A DNA stretch of 64,000 bases from Thermocoleostomius sinensis A174. GTDB lineage: Bacteria; Cyanobacteriota; Cyanobacteriia; Elainellales; Elainellaceae. The notes under the pieces were generated by a model. It saw nothing but the letters and a program-made list of their open reading frames with translations. It was not told the origin of the DNA and searched no databases. The position numbers and the translations under genes are program-made. Where the stretch lies: the NCBI RefSeq assembly GCF_026802175.1, contig NZ_CP113797.1, positions 1,899,026 through 1,963,025 of the forward strand, in the 5' to 3' direction. This document shows, piece after piece, positions 9,216-18,982 of this stretch. Position 1 is the stretch's first letter. The number at the start of each line of letters is the position of its first letter.

Positions 9216-10138
9216 GTGTTCTTTTCCTCCCTCACCAACTTGAGAAAAATATCTGTGAGGTTGGCTTGGTCTTTTTCCAAGCGAACGATTGGCAGGGGAT
9301 TGAGAAGATCTAAGACTGGGTAAAGCAATTCCGGTTTAGGCAAATAGAGTCGGTGATGGTGAATGACGGCCCCTAGGGCGCGAAGTCGCTGCGATCGCTC
9401 CAAATCCAGCGCTTGTTCTAGTTCAACGGTATAGGCCGTACCGGAAAATTGGCGAATCAACTGAGCCGTGGGTTCTTCCACAATGATCTTGCCTTGATTC
9501 ATAATGGCGACGCGATCGGACAATTCTTCGGCAATATGCAGTTGATGAGTAGTCAGCAGAATTGCTCGTCCCTCAGCAGCAATTTCCCGCACAAGCTGCT
9601 TGACGCTTTCGGTAGCTTCTACATCCAATCCCAATGTGGGTTCATCCAGCAACAGCAATTGTGGATCGTGAATCAGCGCTACAGCAATTGCCAGTTTTTG
9701 CTGCATACCGCGTGACAGGGTTTGCACTAGCGATCGGCGCTTCTCAACCAGTCCAAACCGCTCCAGCAACCTCTGCGACCGTTGCCGCGCGATTTTTGGC
9801 GATAGACCGCGCAACACGCCAAAATACTCTAAATTCTCTAGAGGATTGAGTCGCCAATACAGATTACGATTGCCTTCCAGCACAGCCCCCAACGATCGCA
9901 GCGCTTTTGGATCATGATGCGGATCGCGTCCGGCAATACGAACCTGTCCTGCATCTGGCAAAATTAATCCGGCCAGCATTTTAATAGTAGTGGTTTTGCC
10001 AGCGCCATTAGGACCTAAAAACGCTAGAACTTCTTGTTCAGCAATAGACAGCGATACGTTTTGAACCGCCGCGATCGATTTTCCTTGAGACCAATAAGAC
10101 TTGCGCAGGTGGTGCGCTTCCAGCACCGTCATAGCCAT
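9212..10138 (-). CDS. ABC transporter ATP-binding protein
   Basis: A 308-residue ATPase that powers the overlapping ABC-2 permease. Walker A LGPNGAGKT is at residues 41-49, the signature LSRGMQQ at 141-147, Walker B LLLLDEPTLGLD at 161-172, and the switch His in LLTTHQLHIAEEL. The C-terminal 80 residues form the accessory domain seen in CcmA/DrrA-like exporters. The start ATG at 10138 has a second in-frame ATG two codons later; either is possible. The exporter type is inferred from the ABC-2 partner. The preceding gene on the same strand is a Clp-fold protease 64 bases away, so co-transcription is possible but unproven. Confidence 0.88.
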   Translation of the reverse strand: MAMTVLEAHHLRKSYWSQGKSIAAVQNVSLSIAEQEVLAFLGPNGAGKTTTIKMLAGLILPDAGQVRIAGRDPHHDPKALRSLGAVLEGNRNLYWRLNPLENLEYFGVLRGLSPKIARQRSQRLLERFGLVEKRRSLVQTLSRGMQQKLAIAVALIHDPQLLLLDEPTLGLDVEATESVKQLVREIAAEGRAILLTTHQLHIAEELSDRVAIMNQGKIIVEEPTAQLIRQFSGTAYTVELEQALDLERSQRLRALGAVIHHHRLYLPKPELLYPVLDLLNPLPIVRLEKDQANLTDIFLKLVREEKNT

Positions 10139-10202
10139 GAGTTCGTAGCTTGAGGATGAATGCTCCTCTGTGAGGATAACAAACCTGACTTTACTTCTGC
10201 TC

Positions 10203-11063
10203 TTATCGGCGATTGGTTGGCTCTGGCGGCATCGGCCGACCTTGATAGGGCAACGGAATATATTGCACCGTGGGACGTCCAGATGAGGGTTGCGGATATA
10301 AATCCATCAAGTTGTAAATGGGTCTGGGCATACCAACACTAATGGGGAGTCCCAAGTCCTTTGCTTCTTCGACAGTGACCGGATAATCATGAGTGACGCG
10401 CCCAGTGGTCAGTGCTTCAATGATGCGATCGATGTTGCTAGGGTCAATTTTTTGCGTAGGAAAATTATCCTCTAGCAACGTGCGAACAAATCGCTGTACC
10501 TGGGCGATCGCCTTGCGGGCTAAATCGGCTGTAATCAGGGTTTGGTCATCTATTTCACTGATCGGCTTTTGCTCTACCACTGATAGCACACTGGCAGCGG
10601 CTACATTGCCCAACTGGGGGTCAACCGGGCCCAAGACAGCATTTTCATCCATGACAATTTCATCGGCCGCCATGGCTAACATCGTGCCACCGCTCATGGC
10701 ATAGTGCGGCACAAAGACTGTCACTTTGGCGCGATGGCGCACCAGCGCCCTGGCAATTTGCTCGGTGGCTAGTACCAGTCCACCTGGTGTATGCAAGATC
10801 AGATCGATCGGCACATCCGCAGGGGTTAGCCGGATCGCTCGTAGTACCTGCTCTGAGTCTTCGATGCTGATATAACGGGAAAGGGGAATACCAAAGAGGC
10901 TGATAGACTCTTGCCGATGAATCAAAATAATGGCCCGGGTGCCGCGCTGTTGTTCAAACGATCGAATGGCAGCTACTCGACGAGATTCTACAATTCGACG
11001 TTGAATGATGGGCTGAAGCGACGAGATCACTAAAAAGATGCCAAAAATATCGAAGAAGCTCAT
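10203..11063 (-). CDS. membrane-anchored SDH/ClpP-fold serine protease (PF01972-like)
   Basis: Resembles the SDH-type serine protease family (crotonase/ClpP fold, related to SppA and NfeD-like proteases). An N-terminal hydrophobic anchor (FFDIFGIFLVISSLQPII) is followed by a basic region. The soluble core has DLILHTPGGLVLATEQIA, then YAMSGGTMLAMAADEIVMD with the presumed nucleophilic Ser, then GPVDPQLG. The in-frame start at 11126 would add 21 residues; the ATG at 11063 is preferred because the protein then begins with the anchor and AGGGA lies upstream, giving 286 residues. The C-terminus is Pro-rich. Substrates are unknown; family members are thought to act on membrane proteins. Confidence 0.8.
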   Translation of the reverse strand: MSFFDIFGIFLVISSLQPIIQRRIVESRRVAAIRSFEQQRGTRAIILIHRQESISLFGIPLSRYISIEDSEQVLRAIRLTPADVPIDLILHTPGGLVLATEQIARALVRHRAKVTVFVPHYAMSGGTMLAMAADEIVMDENAVLGPVDPQLGNVAAASVLSVVEQKPISEIDDQTLITADLARKAIAQVQRFVRTLLEDNFPTQKIDPSNIDRIIEALTTGRVTHDYPVTVEEAKDLGLPISVGMPRPIYNLMDLYPQPSSGRPTVQYIPLPYQGRPMPPEPTNRR

Positions 11064-12005
11064 ACCAATTTCCCTGGAACAGCCGCTGAGATTACCAAGC
11101 GCTGCCCTTACCGTATCACAAACCATTCATGAAGCAGATCTACTCTTTGGTACTTCTCAAGTACAGCCATGACTCAATCGGCGGGGTGTCGCGACTATGG
11201 ATGGCTCCGGTTACTCTCACGCTATTGTTTGATAAGGCGCAAATCTTCGTAGAGCGATCGTCAAGCAACCTGGAGCCGTCTACGATCGAACCGTTAAGGC
11301 AACGATTTCACTCCCAGCACTGAAAATTTCAAGCTCGAATGTTCTGGAACAGTTTAGAATTCAGAAGTCGGGACTCAAAACCATCTAGAGAGGCGTTCTC
11401 ATAGTGATCGCATCCTGGATGACCTAAATGACTCCCTGATCAATCGGTTACTGAAATTCTTCTAGCGTTGGAGGATCTAGATTCTGTTTCCGGAGCAAAG
11501 ACCTGTCAATGCGAAAACAATTCTGGTGGAGGGCTAATTCAATTTTTCCTCCCTCAGGAAAAATTGAGTTTCCTTCCAAACTATTTGCAGTAGACCCCGC
11601 TCGGAAGAGGTGGGCGATCGTCCTCACATTTCACATTAATGATCTCAAGCAAATGGATCTCAAGCACGAGATGCCATGATTGAATCAGGTCGATCGCTGC
11701 ACAGATTATCCGTCCCCTTTCCTAGAATCTGCTACAGTAAATGGCCAATTGGAGGTGCAATCAACTGTACTTGAACAGACAATGACTCGCTGCTATTTTG
11801 TTGCACAAACGAATTACTGGAAGCGCGAGGCTGCAAGGCGCTCGGCTAGATGACGGACGTGAAATCACGGAATTCAGCGTAAGATGAAGTCTATTCAGGT
11901 AGAGATGACAAGCGATCTAATGAGGAATACGGTTATCTTGCAAAACCTCAGGGCGTTATTCTGCTGTCATTGTGGAAAAACTCAGTCTATTAAGATTAGC
12001 ACTAC
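11064..12005. other. long gene-free stretch upstream of pyrH
   Basis: More than 900 bases between a minus-strand protease gene and plus-strand pyrH without a convincing protein gene. A 64-codon open frame at 11129-11323 has no supporting features. The stretch contains a perfect 12-base-pair hairpin (11539-11567), described separately. The promoters of both flanking genes must lie here. An untranslated RNA is possible, but I could not identify one. Confidence 0.45.
11539..11567. repeat. strong isolated hairpin in a gene-free region
   Basis: A perfect inverted repeat: TCAATTTTTCCT at 11539-11550 and its complement at 11556-11567, loop CCCTC. It is not adjacent to any gene end. Either strand can form the hairpin; the plus strand is followed by GTTTCCTTCC, which is only weakly T-rich. 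It could be the terminator of an unannotated small RNA or a protein-binding palindrome. Confidence 0.55.
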
Positions 12006-12734
12006 ATGGGATTAACATACCAGCGGATTTTGCTGAAGTTGAGTGGCGAAGCGCTCATGGGCGATCTTGCCTACGGAATTGACCCCGAGGTCGTTCGCAG
12101 CATTGCTCAAGAAATTACGGAGATTGTCGCGGAAGGTGTTGAAGTGGCGATCGTGGTGGGAGGCGGCAATATTTTTCGTGGCGTCAAGGGGGCTGCCTCT
12201 GGCATGGATCGAGCGACGGCCGACTACATCGGCATGATTGCCACCGTAATGAATGCAATGACCCTACAAGATGCGCTGGAACGTAATGATGTGCAAACCC
12301 GCGTTTTAACGGCGATTGAGATGCAGGAAGTAGCAGAACCGTACATTCGGCGGCGAGCAATTCGACATCTGGAAAAAGGACGAGTCGTGATTTTTGGCGC
12401 AGGGTCGGGCAATCCCTTTTTCACTACCGACACCACGGCTGCCTTGCGGGCCGCCGAGATCAACGCCGAAGTTGTGTTCAAGGCAACCAAAGTTGATGGC
12501 GTTTACGATGCCGATCCAAAGCTAAATCCAGAGGCAAGACGATTCCAAAGCCTCACCTATTCCTATGTGTTGACCCATGATTTGCGGGTGATGGACACGA
12601 CGGCGATCGCTCTGTGTAAAGATAACAATATTCCCATCATCGTGTTCAACCTTTCGGTATCTGGCAACATTCGTCGGGCCGTTATGGGAGAATCGATAGG
12701 AACGATTGTAGGAGGCTCTTGTGAAATTATCTGA
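12006..12734 (+). CDS. pyrH: UMP kinase PyrH
   Basis: Uridylate kinase: phosphorylates UMP to UDP in pyrimidine nucleotide synthesis; cytoplasmic hexamer of the amino-acid-kinase fold. Hallmarks are [11 protein letters not shown] at residues 9-19, the Gly-rich [27 protein letters not shown], and the ATP-binding [13 protein letters not shown]. The length (242) is normal. The gene is followed by frr with a 14-base overlap, the widespread pyrH-frr arrangement linking nucleotide synthesis with translation. The ATG at 12006 is used. Confidence 0.97.
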   Translation: MGLTYQRILLKLSGEALMGDLAYGIDPEVVRSIAQEITEIVAEGVEVAIVVGGGNIFRGVKGAASGMDRATADYIGMIATVMNAMTLQDALERNDVQTRVLTAIEMQEVAEPYIRRRAIRHLEKGRVVIFGAGSGNPFFTTDTTAALRAAEINAEVVFKATKVDGVYDADPKLNPEARRFQSLTYSYVLTHDLRVMDTTAIALCKDNNIPIIVFNLSVSGNIRRAVMGESIGTIVGGSCEII

Positions 12735-13269
12735 AGTTGAAAGTCATATGCAAAAGGCGGTGGAGGCAACCCAGCGTTCCTTCAACACCATTCGCACGGG
12801 ACGAGCCAACGCTGCCATTCTCGATCGGGTGCAAGTGGAATATTATGGCACTCCTACGCCGCTGAAATCCTTGGCTGGCATCAGCACCCCTGACTCGACC
12901 ACAATCACCATCCAACCGTATGATCGCTCGTCGCTTAACCTCATTGAAAAGGCAATTCTCACCTCAGATATTGGACTAACCCCCAGCAACGATGGCTCGA
13001 TCATTCGGCTCAACATTCCACCGTTAACCAGCGATCGCCGCAAAGAGCTAGTGAAACAAGCGGCCAAAATGGCGGAAGAAGGCAAGGTTTCTATCCGTAA
13101 TGTGCGACGCGATGCGATCGACTCGATTCGAAAACAGGAGAAAGCGGGTGAGGTCTCGGAAGACGAGGCGCGCGATTTGCAAGACAATGTGCAAAAACTG
13201 ACCGACAAGTACATCCAGAAAGTGGAACAATTGCTAGCAGAAAAAGAAACCGATATCACAACGATCTAG
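12721..13269 (+). CDS. frr: ribosome recycling factor Frr
   Basis: Releases the ribosome from mRNA after termination, together with EF-G. The 182 residues have family features: [18 protein letters not shown] near the N-terminus, [27 protein letters not shown] and the long C-terminal helix hairpin ([19 protein letters not shown]). It starts with GTG at 12721, inside the pyrH coding region, with AGGAGG at 12710-12715 five bases upstream. The 14-base overlap with pyrH indicates translational coupling. The length is normal. Confidence 0.97.
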   Translation: MKLSEVESHMQKAVEATQRSFNTIRTGRANAAILDRVQVEYYGTPTPLKSLAGISTPDSTTITIQPYDRSSLNLIEKAILTSDIGLTPSNDGSIIRLNIPPLTSDRRKELVKQAAKMAEEGKVSIRNVRRDAIDSIRKQEKAGEVSEDEARDLQDNVQKLTDKYIQKVEQLLAEKETDITTI

Positions 13270-13503
13270 TTCTTGGAGCGAGGCTCTTGAATCGAGGGGC
13301 TGCTACCTGTCCTAGGGCGTAGATGATGGCTCTGTCGGCTTGCAGTCCGTCGAGTTGGGCTTCGGAGAATACCATCAAACAATGGTGCAGCAATGGCGAG
13401 GCAGCAGCGCTAAATTGGTTGTCGATCGCCCAGTTTGCTGTAACCAAGAGCTATAACGCTATGACAGGGGCAAACGCGATTTCAAGACACAGCAACTAAC
13501 CGC

Positions 13504-14154
13504 TTAGGCCATGCTATTTTCGATCGCCCATCGGGCCAATTCAGTCCGATTGTGCAAGCCTGTTTTGCCCAGCATATTGCTAACGTGGCTTTCGATCGTG
13601 CGTTGACTGACATTTAACTCCTCGGCAATTTCACGATTAGCCATGCCCCGTGCCACATATTGCACGACGCGCAACTCAGTGGGAGTTAGTTCTACATCGA
13701 AAGGTACCTGAATGCGAGGGGCAGAGTCAGCAGATTTTTCCTGGCGCTGAATTAAGCGAGACGCTTGCTTGAGAGAAGACTCAACTTGAGCTACCAACTC
13801 TTCTGGCTCAAACGGTTTCACCATGTAAACGTCTGCGCCCGTATTTAATCCTTTCACCCGGTCTTGGCTTTGACCTTTGGCTGAGAGAAACAAAACGGGA
13901 ATCCAGCTTGTGCGCGGATTTTTGCGAACGTGCTCAACCAACGAATAGCCATCCATTTGCGGCATCATGACGTCACAGATGATCATATCTGGAGTGTCTT
14001 GATCCAGCGTTTCCAGTGCTTCTTGACCATTCTCCGCTGTGATGACCTCATACCCTCGAAACTCCAGATAATCCTTCACCAATAGAATGAGGTTTGGATC
14101 ATCATCAATTAATAAAAGCCGCTTGTGCTCTCCCGCACCAGTTTCCTTACTCAT
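13504..14154 (-). CDS. NarL/FixJ-type response regulator (Ycf29-like)
   Basis: A two-component regulator with an N-terminal receiver (residues about 10-130) and a C-terminal LuxR-type helix-turn-helix (about 150-212). The receiver has the acidic pocket IDDDP (16-20), phospho-acceptor D61 in MIICDVMMPQMDG, and the conserved Lys in VKPFEPEEL. The HTH reads LTPTELRVVQYVARGMANREIAEEL, then TIESHVSNML. The single-receiver-plus-LuxR plan fits the cyanobacterial and plastid Ycf29 group, but I cannot separate this from other NarL regulators by eye. No kinase gene is adjacent, so it is an orphan here. It is convergent with frr. Confidence 0.85.
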   Translation of the reverse strand: MSKETGAGEHKRLLLIDDDPNLILLVKDYLEFRGYEVITAENGQEALETLDQDTPDMIICDVMMPQMDGYSLVEHVRKNPRTSWIPVLFLSAKGQSQDRVKGLNTGADVYMVKPFEPEELVAQVESSLKQASRLIQRQEKSADSAPRIQVPFDVELTPTELRVVQYVARGMANREIAEELNVSQRTIESHVSNMLGKTGLHNRTELARWAIENSMA

Positions 14155-14665
14155 GCTCCATTACTCACCATACTCAGGATGAATAGAGACCTGCGAATAT
14201 AATACCCAGTATTTCCACAGAACCTAAAAGTTGTTGGATTAGCTTTGGCAAGATTCTTCTCTGATGCAACAAGCAATTCGATTCAGCAGCGAAGAACCTT
14301 TGCCAAGCTTGGTGATTCAAAAACTGCCAACCAAAATTTGCAATAAATGATTCACCTAACTATAACCCTGATACTAGGATAACTGCTAAATCACGGTTCA
14401 AAACAGATGAAATCGCCGTTTCATGGTTTTGTATGGCCGTTATAATCAATTTTTTCTAAGCTCAGATCGTTGTAACCGAAGTTACCCAAAAAATTCAATA
14501 TCTATTGCGAATTTCACATTTAAATTTACTAGATCCATCTCTAGTTTCTGGGTCTAGATGGGTGGCGATCGTATCTACATGGCTATTGCAATGCTGAAAC
14601 TTGCAGCAAAACTTCCAGTCGCAGTATCTCAACTTCTCAAGTTTATCGGGCGGCTTGCCAGCAGT
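14155..14665. other. gene-free gap between two minus-strand genes
   Basis: About 510 bases without a credible gene on either strand. Part of it must carry the promoter of the NarL-type regulator. TATAAT-like hexamers occur near 14196 and 14440, but without a properly spaced -35 element I do not call promoters. No hairpin repeat of note was seen. Confidence 0.35.
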
Positions 14666-15205
14666 TTAATCGGTGGCTGTTGTGCCATGGGTTGGTAGAG
14701 GATGCACTAAAAATGCATACTCTTTGACAATTTGGTTATTGAGCAGATGCGCTTGAATAATTCGTTCGATTACCTCGGGAGTGGCACTGTGATACCAGAC
14801 ACCATCAGGGTATACCACCAGAATGGGCCCTTGCTGGCAAACTCGCAAACAGTTGGCTTTGGTGCGAAACACACAGGTGGGGCGATCGCTGGTTGGCTGA
14901 TCAAGCTTCAGTTCTTTCAGGCGACGCTTGAGGTAGTCCCACGCCGCCAAGCTATCGGCTTTGTCGCAACATTTGGGCACGGTTTGATCGGCACAGATAA
15001 ACACGTGGCGTTGAATCTGAGCAAGCCCTAGAGATTGAATGCAGTCTTGAAAATTAGGCGCGACTTGATCGATCACCCGCCTGTTGTTTGTCGTATTTTC
15101 ACTTGTCGTATGGTCATTGACTGTATTCGCACTCACCGTCTCGTTGGCAATATCAGGTTGGCTCGACATGAAAATTAAAGCAGGCGGATTGGGTTCATCG
15201 TCCAT
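14666..15205 (-). CDS. (2Fe-2S) ferredoxin-like protein, thioredoxin-fold type
   Basis: A 179-residue protein with a thioredoxin-like [2Fe-2S] ferredoxin domain (about residues 64-160). Candidate cluster ligands are C71 (HVFICADQ), C79/C80 (PKCCDK), C119 and C123 (KANCLRVCQQGP). The CQQGP turn followed by ILVVYPDGVWYH is characteristic of this domain. The first 60 residues are Asn/Thr-rich and probably disordered. An alternative start (MSSQPDI, residue 13) is possible; neither has a clear ribosome site. It probably transfers electrons in the cytoplasm; the partner is unknown. The gene is divergent from the polysaccharide glycosyltransferase. Confidence 0.82.
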   Translation of the reverse strand: MDDEPNPPALIFMSSQPDIANETVSANTVNDHTTSENTTNNRRVIDQVAPNFQDCIQSLGLAQIQRHVFICADQTVPKCCDKADSLAAWDYLKRRLKELKLDQPTSDRPTCVFRTKANCLRVCQQGPILVVYPDGVWYHSATPEVIERIIQAHLLNNQIVKEYAFLVHPLPTHGTTATD

Positions 15206-15349
15206 TGTAGAGTCTCAGTGTAGAGTCTGTTGTTGCTCTGTTAGTGCTTTAGATTGGAGCACTCTAGAGCCAGCTTTAGAGGAGGTTGGTTGCAGTCGAT
15301 CGCATTCCCTAAGGAGAATGGCGGAGTGGGGTTGTGTGGGAGGTGTGGA

Positions 15350-16471
15350 ATGAAAACAGCCGTGGTTCATGAGTGGCTGGTGACATATGCCGGTTCAGAA
15401 CGCGTGGTGGAACAATTGCTCAAGCTATATCCAGAGGCCGATCTCTTTAGTTTGGTTGAGTTTTTGTCAGAGCCACTTCAGACGTTTATTCAGCACAAAC
15501 CTGTCAAAACGTCGTTTCTTCAACATTTGCCGTTTGCTAATCCCCATTTTCGTCAATATTTACCGCTGATGCCGCTGGCGATCGAACAGTTTGACCTATC
15601 AGACTATGATCTGATTTTGTCGAGCAATCATGCGGTGGCTAAGGGGGTTCTGACTCGCGCCGATCAGTTGCATATTTGCTATGTGCACACGCCGGTTCGC
15701 TATGCCTGGGATTTGCAGCCGCAGTATTTTCAACCGGGTACGTCAGTAGCGCGAGGACTGCGCCGGACGATCGCCCAAGTTGTCTTGCACTATTTGCGGC
15801 TGTGGGATGTGGCGACGGTGAATCGTGTTGATCACTTCATTGCTAATTCTCGGTATGTGGCTCGGCGAATTTGGAAAACCTATCGTCGGGATGCAGCGGT
15901 GATTTATCCGCCCGTGAATGTCGAGCGATTTCAACCCACCGATCGCCGCGACGATTTTTACTTTACGCTGTCTCGGTTTGTGCCCTACAAACGAGTCGAT
16001 TTGATTGTGTCGGCGTTCAATCAACTGGGCTTGCCGATCGTGATCATTGGCGAAGGGTCCGACTGGAATCGAATTCAAGCCATGGCCAAGCCCAATGTCC
16101 GCCTGCTGGGACACCAACCCGACGAGGTGGTAATTGATTACATGCAGCGTTGTAAAGCCTTTGTGTATGCCGCCGCCGAGGATTTTGGTATTAGTCTGGT
16201 TGAGGCACAAGCAGCGGGTGCACCCGTCATTACATATGGCAAAGGTGGTGCAACGGAATCCGTGATTCCAGGCAAAACTGGCTTATTTTTCTCGGAGCAA
16301 ACCGTGGAAAGCTTAATAGAAATGGTGAAGTTGTTTGAATCTGGTGTATATCTATTCAATCCGGATTATTTGCGGCAAAATGCCGAACGTTTTACATCAG
16401 AGCAGTTTCGGTACAAAATTTCTCAGTTTATTGAGCAAAAATGGGCCCTTTTCAGCAAAGGAATGGCATAG
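15350..16471 (+). CDS. family 4 glycosyltransferase
   Basis: A 373-residue GT-B retaining glycosyltransferase. The N-terminal domain begins MKTAVVHEWLVTYAGSERV. The C-terminal GT4 domain has YFTLSRFVPYKRVDLIV, IIGEGSDW, VRLLGHQPDEVV and the nucleotide-sugar motif EDFGISLVEAQAAGAPVI with the family E-x7-E spacing. The frame extends upstream to 15254. I use the ATG at 15350 because GGGAGG stands just before it and homology starts there. It is 29 bases ahead of a WbaP-type initiating transferase, so both probably act in one exopolysaccharide or lipid-linked glycan pathway. The donor sugar is unknown. Confidence 0.88.
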   Translation: MKTAVVHEWLVTYAGSERVVEQLLKLYPEADLFSLVEFLSEPLQTFIQHKPVKTSFLQHLPFANPHFRQYLPLMPLAIEQFDLSDYDLILSSNHAVAKGVLTRADQLHICYVHTPVRYAWDLQPQYFQPGTSVARGLRRTIAQVVLHYLRLWDVATVNRVDHFIANSRYVARRIWKTYRRDAAVIYPPVNVERFQPTDRRDDFYFTLSRFVPYKRVDLIVSAFNQLGLPIVIIGEGSDWNRIQAMAKPNVRLLGHQPDEVVIDYMQRCKAFVYAAAEDFGISLVEAQAAGAPVITYGKGGATESVIPGKTGLFFSEQTVESLIEMVKLFESGVYLFNPDYLRQNAERFTSEQFRYKISQFIEQKWALFSKGMA

Positions 16472-16500
16472 AGTATTAGCGTGAGGAGTCATGGATTGCA

Positions 16501-17946
16501 ATGCAGCTTAACCGAACGTTACGACCTGCCATTTCGGCACTGGGTATTTCGACTCGCCCTTTGCCAACCTTTCTACTCATGATTGGCTCGGATTTGTTGG
16601 CATTAGGGCTAGCGGGGGTACTCAGTATCTACAGTCGCTTGTGGCTCTTTGAAGAACAATTTAATCCGTCGCTCTATTGGCAACTTACTCCTGGTTTGGG
16701 CTTGTTTATCGCGACCTATGCCATTATGGGGCTGTATCCCGGTGTGGCGATTAGTCCGGTAGATGAGTTGCGCTGGACAAGTTTATCCACGACGTTGATG
16801 TACTTAACGTTGACCGCAATGCTCTTGCTGGGGCGAGATGGAGAGGTATACGATCGCGGCGTATTTGTTTTGTCCTGGTTGCTATCGATTGTCTTAGTGT
16901 TAGTGGGACGGGCACTGGTGCGATCGTTGTTTGCTCATCGCCGTTGGTGGGGCTATCCGGTGATTGTGCTGGGAGCCGGAAAAACTGGAGACATGGTCAT
17001 TCGTACCCTGCGCCATCGACCAAGTATTGGACTAAAACCGGTGTTGGTCTTGGACGATAATCCAGATAAGCACGGGGTTTTGCAAGGGATTCCGGTGGTA
17101 GGGGGAGTCGCTCTGGCTCCTAAGTTAGCTCGCCGCCGCAACATTCCCTACGCGATCGTGGCGATGCCCGGTGTCCCTCGCGATCGGTTGCTCACGCTCA
17201 TTGAACGCTACGGTACAGCTTTTCCGCATCTGCTAATTATTCCCGATCTGTTTGAGTTTTCCAGTTTGTGGGTGTCGGCTAAAGATATGGGCGGCATTTT
17301 GGGGCTAGAGGTGCGCCAAACGTTGCTTTTGCCTGGGCCCCGGTTAGCCAAGTTTTTGATTGATCTGGTGGCAACGCTGATTGGCGGGTTGGTGATTCTG
17401 CCCCTCATCGGAGTGATTGCGCTGTTGATTCGGCTTGACTCGCCTGGCCCGATTTTCTATAGCCAACTGCGGATTGGGCAAAATGGGCAGCACTTCAAAG
17501 CCTGGAAGTTCCGCACTATGATTCGCAACGCCGACGAAGCCCTGCAAGCCTATCTCGATCGCCACCCCGATTTACGCGAAGCTTGGGAGCGCGATCAAAA
17601 ACTGCGCCGTGATCCTCGTATTACCCGCATAGGAGGATTTTTACGCCGAACCAGCCTCGATGAGTTACCGCAGCTTTGGAATGTGCTGCGCGGCGAAATG
17701 AGCTTGGTGGGACCTCGCCCGATCGTAGATGAAGAGGTGCAAAAGTACGGCAACAAGTTTGAACTGTATAAAAAAGTGCTGCCCGGACTGACTGGACTTT
17801 GGCAAATATCAGGTCGCAATAACATTACCTATGAAGAAAGAGTCAGCCTCGATGCCTACTATGTGCGGAACTGGTCAGTGTGGCTCGATGTCTATATTTT
17901 GCTGCGCACGATTTGGGTCGTGGTAAAGGGCGAGGGAGCCTATTGA
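16501..17946 (+). CDS. WbaP-type polyprenyl-phosphate glycosylphosphotransferase
   Basis: Membrane enzyme that starts exopolysaccharide repeat units by moving a hexose-1-phosphate to undecaprenyl phosphate. There are four N-terminal membrane segments (about residues 20-140). A nucleotide-binding-like CoA-fold region follows ([19 protein letters not shown]). A fifth membrane hairpin comes next, then the catalytic domain with [35 protein letters not shown] and [12 protein letters not shown]. The length (481) matches the WbaP family. It directly follows the GT4 glycosyltransferase and is convergent with fabH. The sugar is probably galactose or glucose by family, but this cannot be read from the sequence. 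Confidence 0.92.
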   Translation: MQLNRTLRPAISALGISTRPLPTFLLMIGSDLLALGLAGVLSIYSRLWLFEEQFNPSLYWQLTPGLGLFIATYAIMGLYPGVAISPVDELRWTSLSTTLMYLTLTAMLLLGRDGEVYDRGVFVLSWLLSIVLVLVGRALVRSLFAHRRWWGYPVIVLGAGKTGDMVIRTLRHRPSIGLKPVLVLDDNPDKHGVLQGIPVVGGVALAPKLARRRNIPYAIVAMPGVPRDRLLTLIERYGTAFPHLLIIPDLFEFSSLWVSAKDMGGILGLEVRQTLLLPGPRLAKFLIDLVATLIGGLVILPLIGVIALLIRLDSPGPIFYSQLRIGQNGQHFKAWKFRTMIRNADEALQAYLDRHPDLREAWERDQKLRRDPRITRIGGFLRRTSLDELPQLWNVLRGEMSLVGPRPIVDEEVQKYGNKFELYKKVLPGLTGLWQISGRNNITYEERVSLDAYYVRNWSVWLDVYILLRTIWVVVKGEGAY

Positions 17947-17980
17947 TCAACGAAGAATCGATCCAGGTTGACTTCACCAA

Positions 17981-18982
17981 CTAACCCCACCGGAAAATGG
18001 TGGCCCCCCAGGTTAAGCCAGCCCCAAATCCAGATGCGGCAATCACATCGCCGGGTTGAATAGTGCCGGCTCGTACCACTTCATCCAGAGCGATCGGAAT
18101 GGAAGCGGCCGAGGTGTTGCCATAGTTTGCCATGTTGCTGATTACTTTTTCGTTTGAAATCCCCAATCGCTGAGCCACGGCATCCAAAATGCGCTGATTG
18201 GCCTGATGCAGCAGCAGCCAGTCCACTTGCTCAACGGTGAGATTAGCCCGAAATAGTGCCTTTTCAATCACTTCAGGGACGCGCTTCACCGCAAATCGGT
18301 AGACTTCTTGTCCATTCATCGCGATCGGGTTAAAGGTGCCCTGTCCAACTGTCACAATCTCTCCTAAGGGATGGGGTTGAGGTTGATAGGACAATGTGAG
18401 GCAACCGTTTTGGCTGCCATCATTGTGCAGTTCAAAGCCCAATAGCCCGTCACTCACTGGAGACGCCTGCATCACAATTGCCCCTGCACCATCTCCAAAC
18501 AACACACAGGTGCGGCGATCGCTCCAATCCACCCAGCGCGATAAAATGTCCGCCCCAATCACCACAACCGTTTGATAGGTGCCAGTGCGGATAAATTGGG
18601 CGGCTGTCACCATACCAAAGACAAAGCCTGAACAGGCGGCTGTGAGGTCAAACGCGGCTGCTTTAGTGGCTCCCAGCGTTGCTTGAACTTGGCTTGCCGT
18701 GCCAAACAAATCGTCAGGAGTAGAGGTTGCCAAGATGATCAAATCCACCTCTGTCACTGATACCTTCGCCATAGCGAGGGCCTGCTGAGCCGCTTGAGCG
18801 GCGATCGATCGTAGAGATTCATTGGGAGCGGCAAGCCGACGCTGGCGGATACCCGTGCGTGTGCTGATCCATTCGTCTGAGGTGTCTACAATTTGACTAA
18901 GGCCCTGATTATCCAACACAACGGGCGGAACGGTAGAACCGCTCCCGGTGATGGCAATGCCTATTCCCGATTGATCTTGCAT
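17981..18982 (-). CDS. fabH: beta-ketoacyl-ACP synthase III FabH
   Basis: Condenses acetyl-CoA with malonyl-ACP to start fatty-acid synthesis. The Cys-His-Asn triad is intact: C117 in TAACSGFVFG, H259 in LLLHQANQRI and N289 in NYGNTSAASIP. The length (333) is normal. The ATG shares one base with the plsX stop (TAATG), so the two are translated from one message, the classic plsX-fabH cluster. fabD, often next in other bacteria, is absent; a convergent glycosyltransferase follows. Confidence 0.97.
   Translation of the reverse strand: MQDQSGIGIAITGSGSTVPPVVLDNQGLSQIVDTSDEWISTRTGIRQRRLAAPNESLRSIAAQAAQQALAMAKVSVTEVDLIILATSTPDDLFGTASQVQATLGATKAAAFDLTAACSGFVFGMVTAAQFIRTGTYQTVVVIGADILSRWVDWSDRRTCVLFGDGAGAIVMQASPVSDGLLGFELHNDGSQNGCLTLSYQPQPHPLGEIVTVGQGTFNPIAMNGQEVYRFAVKRVPEVIEKALFRANLTVEQVDWLLLHQANQRILDAVAQRLGISNEKVISNMANYGNTSAASIPIALDEVVRAGTIQPGDVIAASGFGAGLTWGATIFRWG

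Noticed and set aside
11129-11323. 64-codon open frame on the plus strand after the Clp-fold protease gene
   Set aside because: No ribosome site, no protein-like pattern, and it begins in the promoter region of the divergent protease gene.
14430-14450. TATAAT-like element in the gap before the NarL regulator
   Set aside because: The only TTG-type hexamer is too close for a -35, and no plus-strand gene follows.
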